The position numbers were made by a program, and so were the translations under genes. Below the pieces are notes generated by a model. It worked only from the letters and a program-made list of their open reading frames with translations, was not told the DNA's origin and did not search any database. A stretch of DNA of 64,000 nucleotides from Omphiscola glabra (taxonomy: Eukaryota; Mollusca; Gastropoda; Lymnaeidae): the NCBI GenBank assembly GCA_964017045.1, contig OZ024811.1, positions 8,085,674 through 8,149,673 on the forward strand, read 5' to 3'. Positions 48,649 to 59,013 of the stretch are shown here, in pieces; position 1 is the stretch's first letter, and each line of letters begins with the position of its first letter.

Positions 48649-48790
48649 GACCATGACATTGCCTTTTCACTTTGGATTTTAATGACCATGACCTTCACAT
48701 TGGATGCTAATGACCATGACATTATCTTATCACATTGGATTCTCATGACCATGACATTGCCTTTCACATTGGATTCTAATGATCATGAGC
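48649..48790. repeat. Displaced copy of the 35-bp minisatellite
   Basis: Four units of the 44.3-45.4 kb family lie alone in unique sequence. 48649-48759 matches 44475-44585 base for base (111 bp, offset 4174), including the shortened unit with ACCTTCACATTGGATGC. The last unit (48760-48790) differs slightly from both neighbours of the source. Confidence 0.93.
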
Positions 48791-48943
48791 TGCTCTGGAA
48801 ATGAATCGTGAAGAAAATAATTGTGTAAAAAAAATAGGATGTATAATATTGTCATTATTTGTAAGCTAATAGTTTTCAAACATTTCAACTGTACCTAGAT
48901 GCAGCCTTGAGATTTCCTCATTGAAGGTTTCAGTGTAAGCTGG

Positions 48944-49300
48944 ACAAGGATAACTACTAAATAAGGGTATGGGGCATGTGGGATATATGTAAGGATAAAT
49001 ACTAAATAAGGGTATTGGGCTTGTGGGATAAGTGTAAGGAAAACGACTAAATAAGGGTATTTGGCATGAGGGATATGTGTAAAGATAGCTACTAAATAAA
49101 GATATTGGGCATGTGGGATAAAAGTAAGGATAACTACTAAATAAGGGCATTGGGCAAGTGGGATACATGTTAAGTTAACTACTAAATACGTGTATTGGGC
49201 AGTTGGGATAAGTGTAAGGATAACTATTAAATAAGGGTATGGGGCATGTGGGATAAATGTAAGGATAACTACTTAACAAGGGTACTGGGCATTTGGGAAA
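48944..49300. repeat. Minisatellite, 45-bp unit, about 8 copies
   Basis: The core CTACTAAATAAGGGTATT is followed by GGGCATGTGGGATA and AAGTGTAAGGATAA segments. 45 is divisible by three, so the minus strand reads open as 15-residue Pro/Tyr/Ser repeats; I do not treat this as a gene. Traces of the unit reappear at about 49440-49500. Confidence 0.93.
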
Positions 49301-49655
49301 TATGGGGAGGACTCCGTTAAGGACGAAGAAATAAGAAATATACACAATGTCTACAAAACCTGAAGAAGGACAATACCAAAAGAAGTGGACATTTGGTCCT
49401 AGAAGCCTTTGGCAGCTAAAATACAAAGACAGACAAATGTAAAAGTAACTACAAAGTAAGATATTGTCTTTTGGAATAAATGTAAGGGTAACGGAAAAGT
49501 TAGGGTATCGGTGTGTGAGACAGTGTACGGTGGACAGTTGGGATAACTGGGTAACTGCCTTACAGAAAACTGCTTGTTGAATGTTTTCTTTTAATTTTAG
49601 ATTTTAATTGTTATACGTTGATTCGTTAAGTTTATCAAAGAGCCATGGATTTGGT
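49301..49655. other. Unique spacer with decayed repeat traces
   Basis: Fragments resembling the 45-bp unit (GTAAGGGTAAC, GGGATAACTGG) lie at 49440-49550. No gene is recognised. Confidence 0.45.
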
Positions 49656-49658
49656 AGA

Positions 49659-49835
49659 TATTATTATTATTATTATTATTATTAATTGTCTTATATAGCG
49701 CGGTACCCCAGCCTAGAGCTGGGCTCACCGAGCTGTACATAAAAATATTAGAAATAGAGCCATAATCGTGACAATAAAATAAAATACGTTTATGTAATAA
49801 AGAACAGCTGTATAAAGACAAAACAAAAACTAATG
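49659..49835 (+). mobile_element. Dispersed hairpin element, copy 2
   Basis: An (ATT)n tract (49659-49684) leads into TATATAGCGCGGTACC, a CCAGCCTAGAGCTGG stem-loop and GCTGTACATAAAAATATTAG. The outer stem AGCGCGGT (49697-49704) faces ACCGAGCT (49727-49734) with one mismatch. Similarity to copy 3 continues well past the hairpin, through ATAATCGTGACA and AATAAAGAACAGCTGTATA, to about 49820. This gives an element body of at least 130 bp. Confidence 0.75.
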
Positions 49836-49892
49836 CATATTCACCCCATCCACACCAGAACTTTTACATGACAAGCCATGTCGTTTATCGGT

Positions 49893-50135
49893 CAGATATA
49901 GACGTGTCAGGCAAAGATTTGTTAGAGATAGACGTGTTAGGCAAAGATTTGTTAAACATAGACGTGTTAAGCAAAGATTTGTTAAACATAGACGTGTTAG
50001 GCAAAGATTTGTTAAACATAGACGTTATAGGCTAAGATTTGTTAGACATAGATTTGTTATGTATATATTTTTTAGGTTTAGATCCGTTAGGCAAATATTC
50101 TTAGACATATATTTGTTAGGTAAAGATTTCTTAGA
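49893..50135. repeat. Minisatellite, 30-bp unit, about 8 copies
   Basis: The core is GGCAAAGATTTGTTA with ACATAGACGTGTTA between cores. Units degrade steadily from about 50040 rightward, and traces persist to about 50240. Confidence 0.9.
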
Positions 50136-50240
50136 TTGGTCGTTATATCTTTGTTAATCATATATTTTTTACGGTTTAGATTTGTTAGGTATAGAATTGT
50201 TAAGTGAATATTATTATGCACAGACTTTTTAGGCATTTAA

Positions 50241-51014
50241 TTTAGGAACTTAAGAATAGAATTTGGGAGTCGAAAGATAAATATCAAGTTTTCTCTTTTC
50301 GTTCCATCTTTTTTTCCCTATCCGTTTATCTCCCTTTATAGAAAACCCCAAATAAATTATTTTTTTGCACAGTTCCGAACGAATTTTTACCATTTTTACT
50401 GAAAAGTTTCTATCCATTTGATGCTTGTTTCGTGTTTTTGTCGGTTCACGTAATCATATCAAGCACGCTATTATCTCTGTCATGGCCAGCACTATCCATG
50501 TCTATTGGGCAGGGCAAGATGATGGAACATTTACACAAGTCGTGCTGCGCTGTCTCATTCAACATGATCTGATGAGGAGTCACATCCTCTAATATATATG
50601 GTTTCGAATGGGTTGGGAGAGGTTTTTGTGACACTTTGTCACAGGGAGGAGGGGAAGGGGTAAAAATTTGTGACGTCACTTTCTTTTTGTTGTTGCAGTT
50701 TTTTGTAAAGCGCATACCTTTTGCGCATATCGAAAAATGACGCGAAAACTGTTGTGGCCATTTTATATTCGCCTTGTGGATGACTTCGTTGTTTCGCATC
50801 ACAGTTTTCTAATAATACTACATCATAAACCAATAGGGAAACTGTTAAAGAATAAAATAAAATCTTAGTTTAGTTTTGAAAAGTGTATTTATGTTTTGAA
50901 TTTTTATAGGCGTGACGTGACACTGGGGGGGGGGAGCATTTGAGGCATTTTGGGACAGGGGGAGGGGGGCATCTAAAAGGGTAATTTTTTTGCGTGATGA
51001 AATTTATGAACGAT
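50241..51014. other. Dispersed-repeat-like DNA with G-rich runs
   Basis: The stretch at about 50600-50985 contains GTGACACTTTGTCACAGGG, a perfect TGACGTCA (50671-50678), a G10 run (50925-50934) and GGGGGAGGGGGG. I have seen similar sequence (translated on the minus strand as a DKVSQ-type motif) at the tails of transposon-derived predictions in invertebrates, so I suspect a decayed dispersed element. No ends can be defined. Confidence 0.3.
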
Positions 51015-51375
51015 CCTTTAAATGGAACTCAGATCTATAGTTAAATGGAACTCTTTTAGAACTATAGATAAATGGAACTCTTTTAGATCAATAGTAAAAA
51101 GTTTCTCTGTTAGACTTGGATCTATGGTTAAATTGTTGTCTGTTAGATCTTTAGTTAAATTGGTTTCAGTTAGATCTGGAGTTACATGGGTCTCTGTTAG
51201 ATCTAGAGTTACATGGGTCTCTGTTAGATCTAGAGTTACATGGGTCTCTGTTAGATCTAGAGTTACATGGGTCTCTGTTAGATCTAGAGTTACATGGGTC
51301 TCTGTTAGAACTTAAGTTAAATGGGCGTCTGTGAGATCTATATAGTTACATGTCTGTCTGTCTGTGAGATCTATA
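51015..51375. repeat. Minisatellite, 27-bp unit, about 13 copies
   Basis: The core is GAGTTACATGGGTCTCTG followed by TTAGATCTA. The five units at about 51175-51310 are almost identical, and the outer ones (AATGGAACTC type on the left) are diverged. The forward frame is open as a 9-residue repeat. Confidence 0.94.
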
Positions 51376-51485
51376 GTCAAATTACTCTTTTACCCTGCTC
51401 GCAGCGCCAAAAACTCCATCCGCGGGGTGAAGATACAGCTGGCAGATTTTTATAATTATAGGCCTTTTTTGAGATCATTATTGAA

Positions 51486-51590
51486 AAGGCAGTTTATCCA
51501 TATATTATGTATGGGTTTATATAGACTAAGGAAAGGCAGTTTGTCCATATATTATGTATGGGTTTATATAGACTAAGGAAAGGCAGGTTT
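51486..51590. repeat. 47-bp tandem duplication
   Basis: AAGGCAGTTTATCC begins at 51486, recurs at 51533 with one base changed, and starts a third, truncated copy at 51580. Confidence 0.92.
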
Positions 51591-52584
51591 TGAAGACTTT
51601 AGTCTTTATTAGGTTCTTAGAGTGTTCTATAAACAGGAGCGGTTGAAGAAAATGTACGTGTCTGTCGCTGTAACTAACAGTATAGTTTAATTTATATCTT
51701 TCGCTCTGCTGCAACATAAACATATCTGTGTTTCACACTTTGTTCAATATGTACACGCCCCCCACGCCTCTTTATGGCACCCTACCCACCCCGAGTACAC
51801 ACAGAGCGCCACACAAGCATTTTAGCCATTAAATCTACTCAAATATTTATTCTTACCTCACACGATTTGAGCCCCCTTGATCACACGGGATCCCCTCCAC
51901 CACCCCACCACCCCTTGATCACACGGGGATCACCTCCACATCAGACAACGAACATCTCCCCAACACCTCCAACACGGCCCCCACACGTCCATCATGGCCC
52001 TGACACCTCCATAAAGTACCATAGGCGTTAAAACACGAGATGTCTGCTATCACGATACGTCTGCCTCTTGGCTGACAAATCAAATATTTTATTTGGTCCC
52101 AATATTCACTATTTTTTTTTTACAAGGATGACATCACATTTCAATGTCCAAGACTTTCAAGCAGGGCTAAACTAGTTCATACAATGGCCGATTTAATTAT
52201 GCTGTTAAATTTTCAAACTTATTGAATGTCACTTTCTATTTCTGACACTTTCTAGACCGGTATTCTCTTTTTTGAGAATTGTTCATTTTCGACAGAAAAA
52301 ACAAAAACAAACAAAGACAAAAATGAAGGTCAACAACTTTACTGTGTCATTTTTGTGTCATTACTGTGTCTTTTTCTTTTAAGTTTTCATTGATTTCTTT
52401 CTTTAACAAATATTTAGATGTGTCCTTGTTTGCGGCTTCATTATTAACCAACGATTTCTAAGAACATTCTTATTATTATATCCAACGTATCATTTAATTC
52501 TTAGTAGTTTAAAGAACTCTTCGATTACACTACAGTAGAAGACACAGATGGTATTTTGAAACAAATCTCCGAATAGTTTGATTA
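51591..52584. other. Unique DNA with a C-rich patch
   Basis: The stretch at about 51750-52020 is C-rich and G-poor on the + strand, with TTGATCACACGGG at 51878 and again at 51924 (46 bp apart). The open frame over it is proline- and histidine-rich low complexity. No gene is recognised. Confidence 0.5.
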
Positions 52585-53810
52585 TATTGTAATCTCTGAC
52601 TAGTTTGGTTATATTGTAATCTCAAACTAGTTTTGGTTATATTGTAATCTCTGACTAGTTTTGGTTATATTGTAATCTCTGACTAGTTTTGGTTATATTG
52701 TAATCTCTGACTAGTTTGGTTATACTGTAATCTCTGACTGTTTGGTTATATTGTAATCTCTGACTAGTTTGGTTATATTGTAATCTCTGACTAGATTTGG
52801 TTATATTGTAATCTCTGACTAGTTTGGGTATATTGTAATCTCTGACTAGTTTGGTTATATTGTAATCTCTGACTAGTTTTGGTTATATTGTAATCTCTGA
52901 CTAGTTTTGGTTATATTGTAATCTCTGACTAGTTTGGTTATATTGTAATCTCTGACTAGTTTTGGTTATATTATAATCTCTGACTAGTTTTGGTTATATT
53001 GTAATCTCTGACTAGTTTGGTTATATTGTAATCTCTGACTAGTTTTGGTTATATTGTAATCTCTGACTAGTTTGGTTATATTGTAATCTCTGACTAGTTT
53101 TGGTTATATTGTAATCTCTGACTAGTTTGGTTATATTGTAATCTCTGACTAGTTTTGGTTATATTGTAATCTCTGACTAGTTTGGTTATATTGTAATCTC
53201 TGACTAGTTTTGGTTATATTGTAATCTCTGACTAGTTTTGGTTATATTGTAATCTCTGACTAGTTTGGTTATATTGTAATCTCTGACTAGTTTGGTTATA
53301 TTGTAATCTCTGACTAGTTTTGGTTATATTGTAATCTCTGACTAGTTTTGGTTATATTGTAATCTCTGAATAGTTTTGGTTATATTGTAATCTCTGACTA
53401 GTTTTGGTTATATTGTAATCTCTGACTAGTTTGGTTATATTGTAATCTCTGACTAGTTTGGTTATATTGTAATCTCTGACTAGTTTTGGTTATATTGTAA
53501 TCTCTGACTAGTTTTGGTTATATTGTAATCTCTGACTAGTTTGGTTATATTGTAATCTCTGACTAGTTTGGTTATATTGTAATCTCTGACTAGTTTTGGT
53601 TATATTGTAATCTCTGACTAGTTTTGGTTATATTGTAATCTCTGACTAGTTTTGGTTATATTGTAATCTCTGACTAGTTTTGGTTATATTGTAATCTCTG
53701 ACTAGTTTTGGTTATATTGTAATCTCTGACTAGTTTTGGTTATATTGTAATCTCTGACTAGTTTGGTTATATTGTAATCTCCGGCTAGTTTTGGTTATAA
53801 TGTTCTAAAG
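52570..53810. repeat. Minisatellite, 28/27-bp units, about 45 copies
   Basis: The shared core is GGTTATATTGTAATCTCTGA plus CTAGTTT or CTAGTTTT, so units differ in length by one T. Long and short units alternate strictly in part of the array (about 52940-53230), forming a 55-bp dimer. Elsewhere they come in runs of one type. Mismatches are very few, which points to recent expansion. Confidence 0.96.
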
Positions 53811-53944
53811 GTAAAATCCTCCCGTCTCCTCTACTCCGAACCAATCGTACCAGTGTCGCCCCCTTCTCTTTAGTTGCTATTTCTCCTCATCACTAACTTT
53901 CGTCATATCCTTTCTCTTCAATTGATCTTTCTCTCCACCACTCA

Positions 53945-54122
53945 TTCTCCATCTCATCCTCTTAACATTCACTCCTGCCTCATTCCCTCCCCATTCACTC
54001 TCATCTCATCCCCACACTATTCACTCCCGTCTCATCCCCTCACCATTCACTCCCGTTTCATCCACTCACCATTCACTCTCATCACGTCCCCTCACCATTC
54101 ACTCCCATCTCATCCCCTCCTT
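53945..54122. repeat. CT-rich tandem repeat, about 26-bp unit, 6-7 copies
   Basis: The core is CTCATCCCCTCACCATTCAC. The + strand is almost free of G. The forward frame over it is a low-complexity Ser/His/Pro peptide, which I reject as a gene. Confidence 0.85.
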
Positions 54123-55883
54123 AGATAAATCAAATTGAAAAGATGGCGGTAAGGAATTCCGGCAGACGCTTGTCTCCCGTTTCAACAGGGGAGGTAATAG
54201 CCACCAACTTCCGGGGTATCAAACTGGTAATGATTTTCACAGTTGACTTAATTTGGTCGGCTGCTGGTTGATGGATGGAGTATGGTCAATGGAGGAATAA
54301 AGTCTTCTGGGAATCAGTGTAAAAGAAAAGTACGTCGGCAGAATATTTGACATTTGCATTTTATGTGACGGACACGACAACCGAGTGGACAGAGGTCAAT
54401 CATATAATCCGTGCAACTGCTTTATCAACAACATTGGAGAATATGGATGAAAACTGTGTTGAAGAGACCATATTTAACTATCTATGCCGTTACACCTTCT
54501 CAAATACTCATGAAGGAAAATAGGGCTGTCCGTCTGTTAAAAACATCTCACTAAACGAACCAGACCAGACCAGCTATGTTGACACACACACCTTGTTACC
54601 AGTCGATTTCTTCTCTAGACCATTCACAAGGCCCCGGAGAACATTGCAGGTGTTATCCGTCCCTGCAAACACTGGAGTAGTTCCGCTTGATTTCCACTCG
54701 TATCGTTTAATCGATTGTATCCAAAAGGTAAAGGAACTAGGTCAGACCCAATCGTTGGTCTCCTACATATTTTCATATGCACATTCGCTTATATCAGCGT
54801 CCACGCCATTGATCGCCAGAAATTGTATTGATTTTTAAGCTCAAACATTTCAATGAGCCGCGCTGTAAAGTTGATTTAATGGACTCGCCTGCTAATGCCT
54901 TCATTATAATAGACTCGCCCGTCGGTTCCGTACAATATAATACAGTCACTTGAATGTAATGCTCTCGGTCGTCCTCGTCCAGTCGCGCTGTATGTGAAGT
55001 AGAATATTATTATATTGTTAAACCTTTGATGCCCAGCCGCAAACGGGAAGGCCATAATAACAGTTTACCCTCCACCGCTGCCCCCCCCCCCTAAATTTCC
55101 CCACTCCATTGACTTGTTTCAAAAGGCCGTAATGGGTTAATCCCACAATCCGCCAAAGATCGCTGGGTGTCAGATAAAGATTCAAAGGGTGTCAATGAGG
55201 TAGGAGATAGTTGATTCTGCAGATATCGTCATACGGCAGCCTACACTAAGGGTCGGCAACTTACAGCACGCGTACCGACATCAACATGTTGTAAAGCCTG
55301 TTTATATTTAATTCACTCTGTTCTTTTTGTTTTATATATCAATGATATTATTATTATCATCCAGGTAACACCTGCACCCCTCCAATACAAACACTGCTAT
55401 TTTCTTCTTCACATGGGAATTTGACTTTAAACAGGAGGACATATAAAACACTTGCTAAGGCAGAAAGGGAAAACACAAAACGAAAAGAAAAAAACTAACG
55501 TAGAAGTCTTGGTTGAAGAACAAAAATAGCAGAGATAAAGAATGAACAGATTAAAATATTCCAAGAACTTATCGTACGCGTGTCAGAGAACGAGTGTTAG
55601 TGGTCAGGGCTCAGGTCCTGACTCGTCACAAACTATTTACAATAGTGGCCATACACATAATGCGGTCTCACATATCTCTTATTTTAGACTAGCCATTACT
55701 CTAATGCAATCAAATTATCTGTCTGCCAACACAAAATAAAACATTCTATTTAAAAATTTGAACTCATCGTCTACACATCAACCCATTATGTACCCAGTCT
55801 GGTATAGACGAGTCATTTCCATTACAACGTCTCTTATGACGTCAACAAACAAAACCACTGAAGAATTCACCATTATCTGCCCA
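54123..55883. other. Unique DNA, weak coding candidates only
   Basis: A 42-codon frame from ATG 54143 (context AAAAGATGGCGG) ends at 54271 and contains possible donors (GCG|GTAAGG and CTG|GTAATG). A 60-80-codon frame at about 54593-54838 has no ATG at its left end. Neither shows a motif I recognise. A C11 run lies at 55081-55091 and a TGACGTCA octamer at 55837-55844. Loosely repeated GACTCGCC motifs occur at about 54880-54920. Confidence 0.35.
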
Positions 55884-56225
55884 CATTGACTTTACCCAAG
55901 CACAGAGTGTTATATCAGTCGTGACCTCTCAATACCCACTTGGACTTTACCCAAGCACAAAGTGTTATATCAGTCGTGACCTCTCAATACCCACTTTGAC
56001 TTTACCCAAGCACAGAGTGTTATATCAGTCGTGACCTCTCACTGATAAAATTGACTTATCTTATGCTCAGTGTGTTATGTCACTTGTGACCTCTCACTGC
56101 GAAAATTGACTTATCTTATGCTCAGTGTGTTATGTCAGTCGTGACCTCTCACTGCCAACATTGACTTTTCTTATGCTCAGTTTGTTACGTCAATTGTGAC
56201 CTCTCACTGCCCACACTGACTTTAC
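55884..56225. repeat. Tandem repeat, 55-bp unit, about 6 copies
   Basis: The core is GTTATATCAGTCGTGACC with TCTCA after it. The first three units carry TTTACCCAAGCACA and the last three TTATCTTATGCTCA in the same place, so two subfamilies lie in separate blocks. Confidence 0.93.
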
Positions 56226-56616
56226 TGGCACTTATTATTCATATCTTTACAAGCACAACTGCTATTAAAACAAATCAGTATCAGCATCACTTAAACGACA
56301 CAAGTGAACAAAAAATGCTTATGTAAAAGTGGACCTTCAATAAAGATAACTGAACTGTCTCAAGAACACAGACTCGCTATATTTTAATCAATGTATTTTC
56401 ATACACAGACGTCAATTCTTGTCTAATACAATGATGGATATTAAGACTAATTTCTTGGTAACGAGATCCTCATTATAAACTAAACTGTTCAGATTTATCT
56501 AAACCACCTTCAGACTGTCATCGCTCACAACCATACACTATGTCAGGAAGGCAAACTCATTTAATCTTTTCCGAAATATATGGTGTACTGATTGACACTA
56601 TCGCTTTCGGTCTTTT
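56226..56616. other. Unique AT-rich spacer
   Basis: No feature is recognised. Confidence 0.5.
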
Positions 56617-56890
56617 AAGTCTAGCATCATTCATTAGTACCACCGTGCACTTCTCTCATGTAAATCTAGCATCATTCATGAGTACCACAGTGCACTTCTC
56701 TCCTGTAATTCTAGCATCATTCATTAGTACCACCGTTCACTTCTATCCTGCAATTCTAGCATCATTAAATGGTACCACAGTGCACTTCTCTCCTGCAATT
56801 CTAGCATCATTCATTAGTACCACCGTGCACTTCTCTCCTGCAATTCTAGCATCATTCATTAGTACCACCGTGCACTTTCTCTCCTGTCAA
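56617..56890. repeat. Minisatellite, 45-bp unit, 6 copies
   Basis: The core CATTCATTAGTACCACCG is followed by TGCACTTCTCTCCTG and a CAATTCTAG-like end. An ATG-initiated forward frame (56540-56908) runs through it as 15-residue repeats. The frame is open because 45 is a multiple of three, and I see no independent sign of coding. Confidence 0.93.
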
Positions 56891-57930
56891 CTTACTGTCA
56901 TCTACTAAATATCTCCTGACTGCAGCTGCTCTGCATAGAGTATTCCTAAACACGACTACATTTTTATCTACGACGAAACTATCTTCACATTCCAATACAA
57001 AAATTAAACCAGCATCAGCTTTCTAGTTATTTTTTTTTTTTTAAGCAATGAATTTTTAATGTGTGAGTTCGTTTGTAATTATTTACTGTGGACTGCACCT
57101 TCACTTTTTTTACCCTTTTCCGCTGATCGCGTCATGCGCAATAACTCTTGTTTATATGATAATTTTATATAACTTTTATTTCAGGATTAATCATTAATGC
57201 TAAGTATTGAAATTTATAATTAAAATTAATTTTAACAATATTCTACGATTTTAAATAAGTTATAACTTATCCAGCTATGTCATATGCATTATTACATTAA
57301 ATACGATTTGGATGTTTTGTTTACCAAGTCTATGTTCATTTTATAATACAATATAGTATAGAGTCTAATAGTGGTTTGGGGCTACTTATTTTGAACTTTC
57401 AACTTTTGCACATGACTAATTACTTAAAGCTTTCCATGACAAAATTTTGCACACAGCAAATTATGATCATTTATAATATGGAATCTACCGGGTTTATAAA
57501 TCTCAAATTAAAATATTCTTGTTTAAACTACTTCTAAGTTCATTGTAAAACACCCATTATCAAATATTTGGGTGTAAATAGTGGTAAAAATTAAATATTT
57601 ACTAAGTATCGGCATCTTCTGCCATTAAAAAGGGGCGTGGTCTAAATGTACAGAATGATTGTGCGGCCCGCGCTCGCCATTTTGTCAGTTGTCCGGTACA
57701 CAGTGAAAAAAGTTTGGTGATCAGGTCTAAGCCTGTTGGAATTTATATTGCTTATAATTTATAACTAAAAATGAAATGAGTACCCGGCCACAGAGGAGTG
57801 GATTTTTTATATTTCAGTACCCATCGGTAATTGAATATGGATAACCAAGTGCATGTGTACTAGGCTTGATCAAGATCAATCAATACATGTAGAAACGTAT
57901 GTGGAAATAACACAAAAACAGTACGAGTCC
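56891..57930. other. Unique AT-rich DNA
   Basis: No gene is recognised. A short GC-rich patch at about 57630-57700 (GCGGCCCGCGCTCGCC) stands out and could be promoter- or 5' UTR-like, but no exon follows that I can support. Confidence 0.4.
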
Positions 57931-57937
57931 GAAGTTT

Positions 57938-58020
57938 ATTATTGACCCCCCTGAGAAAATTCCTGAGGGCGCCCATGATCCAGGCATTTGTATTCCAGAC
58001 AGTTTGTACGAAACAACCCA
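57938..58020 (-). mobile_element. Possible dispersed-repeat fragment
   Basis: Read on the minus strand, this encodes HGRPQEFSQGG. I recall similar strings in unrelated invertebrate gene predictions, where they come from an interspersed repeat. No boundaries or target duplications are visible, so the call is tentative. Confidence 0.3.
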
Positions 58021-58220
58021 ACATTTTTGGAATAGCTTGGATCTTTAATTACCTGAAAGTTGTTTGTTACTATGACATTGTTGTTCATGATCTTATTGTT
58101 TTTACCAATTGTTTTTTTATTGATATTGTTTGTATGCATATTGTTTGTATGCAGATATTGTTATATTCATGATCTTGTTTCGGGCATTACATTCTCATTA
58201 CTCATGCATTCTCTTGCATT

Positions 58221-58440
58221 CTTTAAAGCAGGCCTGCACAACTCAAAATGTAAGGCGGACCGTAATTTTTATGAAAAATTTGTGCGGGCTGTAATACTTT
58301 ATGAAAAATTTGTGCGGGCCGTAATACTTTATGAAAAACTTGTGCGGGCCGAAAGATAATAAGACAAGGGCGATAGCTAATATGAAAATAATAAAAATAA
58401 CGAATTTTAAATTAATTCGCGGGCCGCCAAGTGGGTACTT
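58221..58440 (+). mobile_element. hAT-type non-autonomous transposon terminal fragment
   Basis: CAGGCCTGCACAAC (58229-58242) has the form of a hAT terminal inverted repeat. The 8 bp before it, CTTTAAAG (58221-58228), fit the hAT target-site preference of T at position 2 and A at position 7. Inside is a threefold 30-bp tandem repeat with ATGAAAAATTTGTGCGGGCC and further GCGGGCCG motifs typical of hAT-derived repeats. The opposite end and second target duplication are not found; the sequence runs into a LINE relic at about 58440, so the element is probably truncated. Confidence 0.5.
58261..58351. repeat. 30-bp tandem repeat, 3 copies, inside the hAT fragment
   Basis: Three near-identical units sit immediately inside the transposon end. 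Confidence 0.93.
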
Positions 58441-58610
58441 ATGTTCCTTCTGCAGCCGCGCCAACAAGTAAATGTTGCCCCTTTTGCCAACTCCCCATAC
58501 AGCAGGTCCTTTGAAATATGGCAGTCCTTCATTCTCCTTAAATGACACAACCAGCGAAGGCGCCTCTTGTTCAGAGTGTAGAATGTGCTACACATTTTGC
58601 CACGTTCCAA
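58440..58610 (-). pseudogene. LINE reverse-transcriptase ORF, C-terminal relic
   Basis: The minus-strand translation contains RRLRWLCHLRRMKD followed by ISKDLLYGELAKG (core at about 58479-58568). This matches the hallmark tail of RTE/craniofacial-type non-LTR retrotransposon proteins, in which an RLRWLGHVxRM segment is followed by a PKDLLYGEL segment and then a GRPxLRxKD segment. Here the Gly before His is Cys, and the GRP segment is lost through frame disruption after GELAKG. Endonuclease and polymerase domains are absent. It is a dead 3' fragment in reverse orientation, abutting the hAT fragment. The family is recognised from memory. Confidence 0.7.
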
Positions 58611-58901
58611 AATCTTTGTTATATATATCTATGAATATATATATATATATCAACTAGCCTCGGGCGCCAACATCAGAGGGTGCCAAAATAGTAAATCGTA
58701 AATTATCCATGTATATTTTATATACACATAGACCTTAAGGCACCAGCGTAGGAGGGGCTGGCTATTTTCATATATGTAATAGATGACATTTTCAGTCAAC
58801 GGCAACAAAAATAAAGGTAATTAATATATTAATTAATTAAAAGTCGCAGAGAATAATGCATTATTTTTTATTGATATGAAACATGCCAACATAACCTAAA
58901 C
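58611..58901. other. AT-rich spacer with short (TA)n
   Basis: A (TA)n tract lies at about 58633-58650. No gene is recognised. Confidence 0.5.
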
Positions 58902-59013
58902 GGGTAGTCTCTATCCTAGATTAATAGTCTCTATCCTAGAGTGGTATTCTCTAGGCGAGAGTGGTAGTCTCTATATCCTAGAGTGGTAGTCTCTAATCTT
59001 ACAATGGTAGTCA
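58902..59013. repeat. Tandem repeat, about 20-bp unit, 5-6 copies
   Basis: The core is TAGTCTCTATCCTAGAG with TGG. Copies decay toward the right. Confidence 0.85.

Noticed and set aside
50446..50802. 118-residue minus-strand protein
   Set aside because: Part of the reading resembles a decayed dispersed repeat and the rest has no motif. No gene can be supported.
54143..54271. Short exon starting at an excellent Kozak ATG with possible donors
   Set aside because: Only 42 codons, two alternative donors and no recognisable protein. It is noted in the spacer entry but not called as a gene.
56540..56908. 122-residue ATG-initiated protein with 15-residue repeats
   Set aside because: Two thirds lies in the 45-bp array, and the non-repeat start shows no motif. 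Transcription evidence would be needed to revive it.
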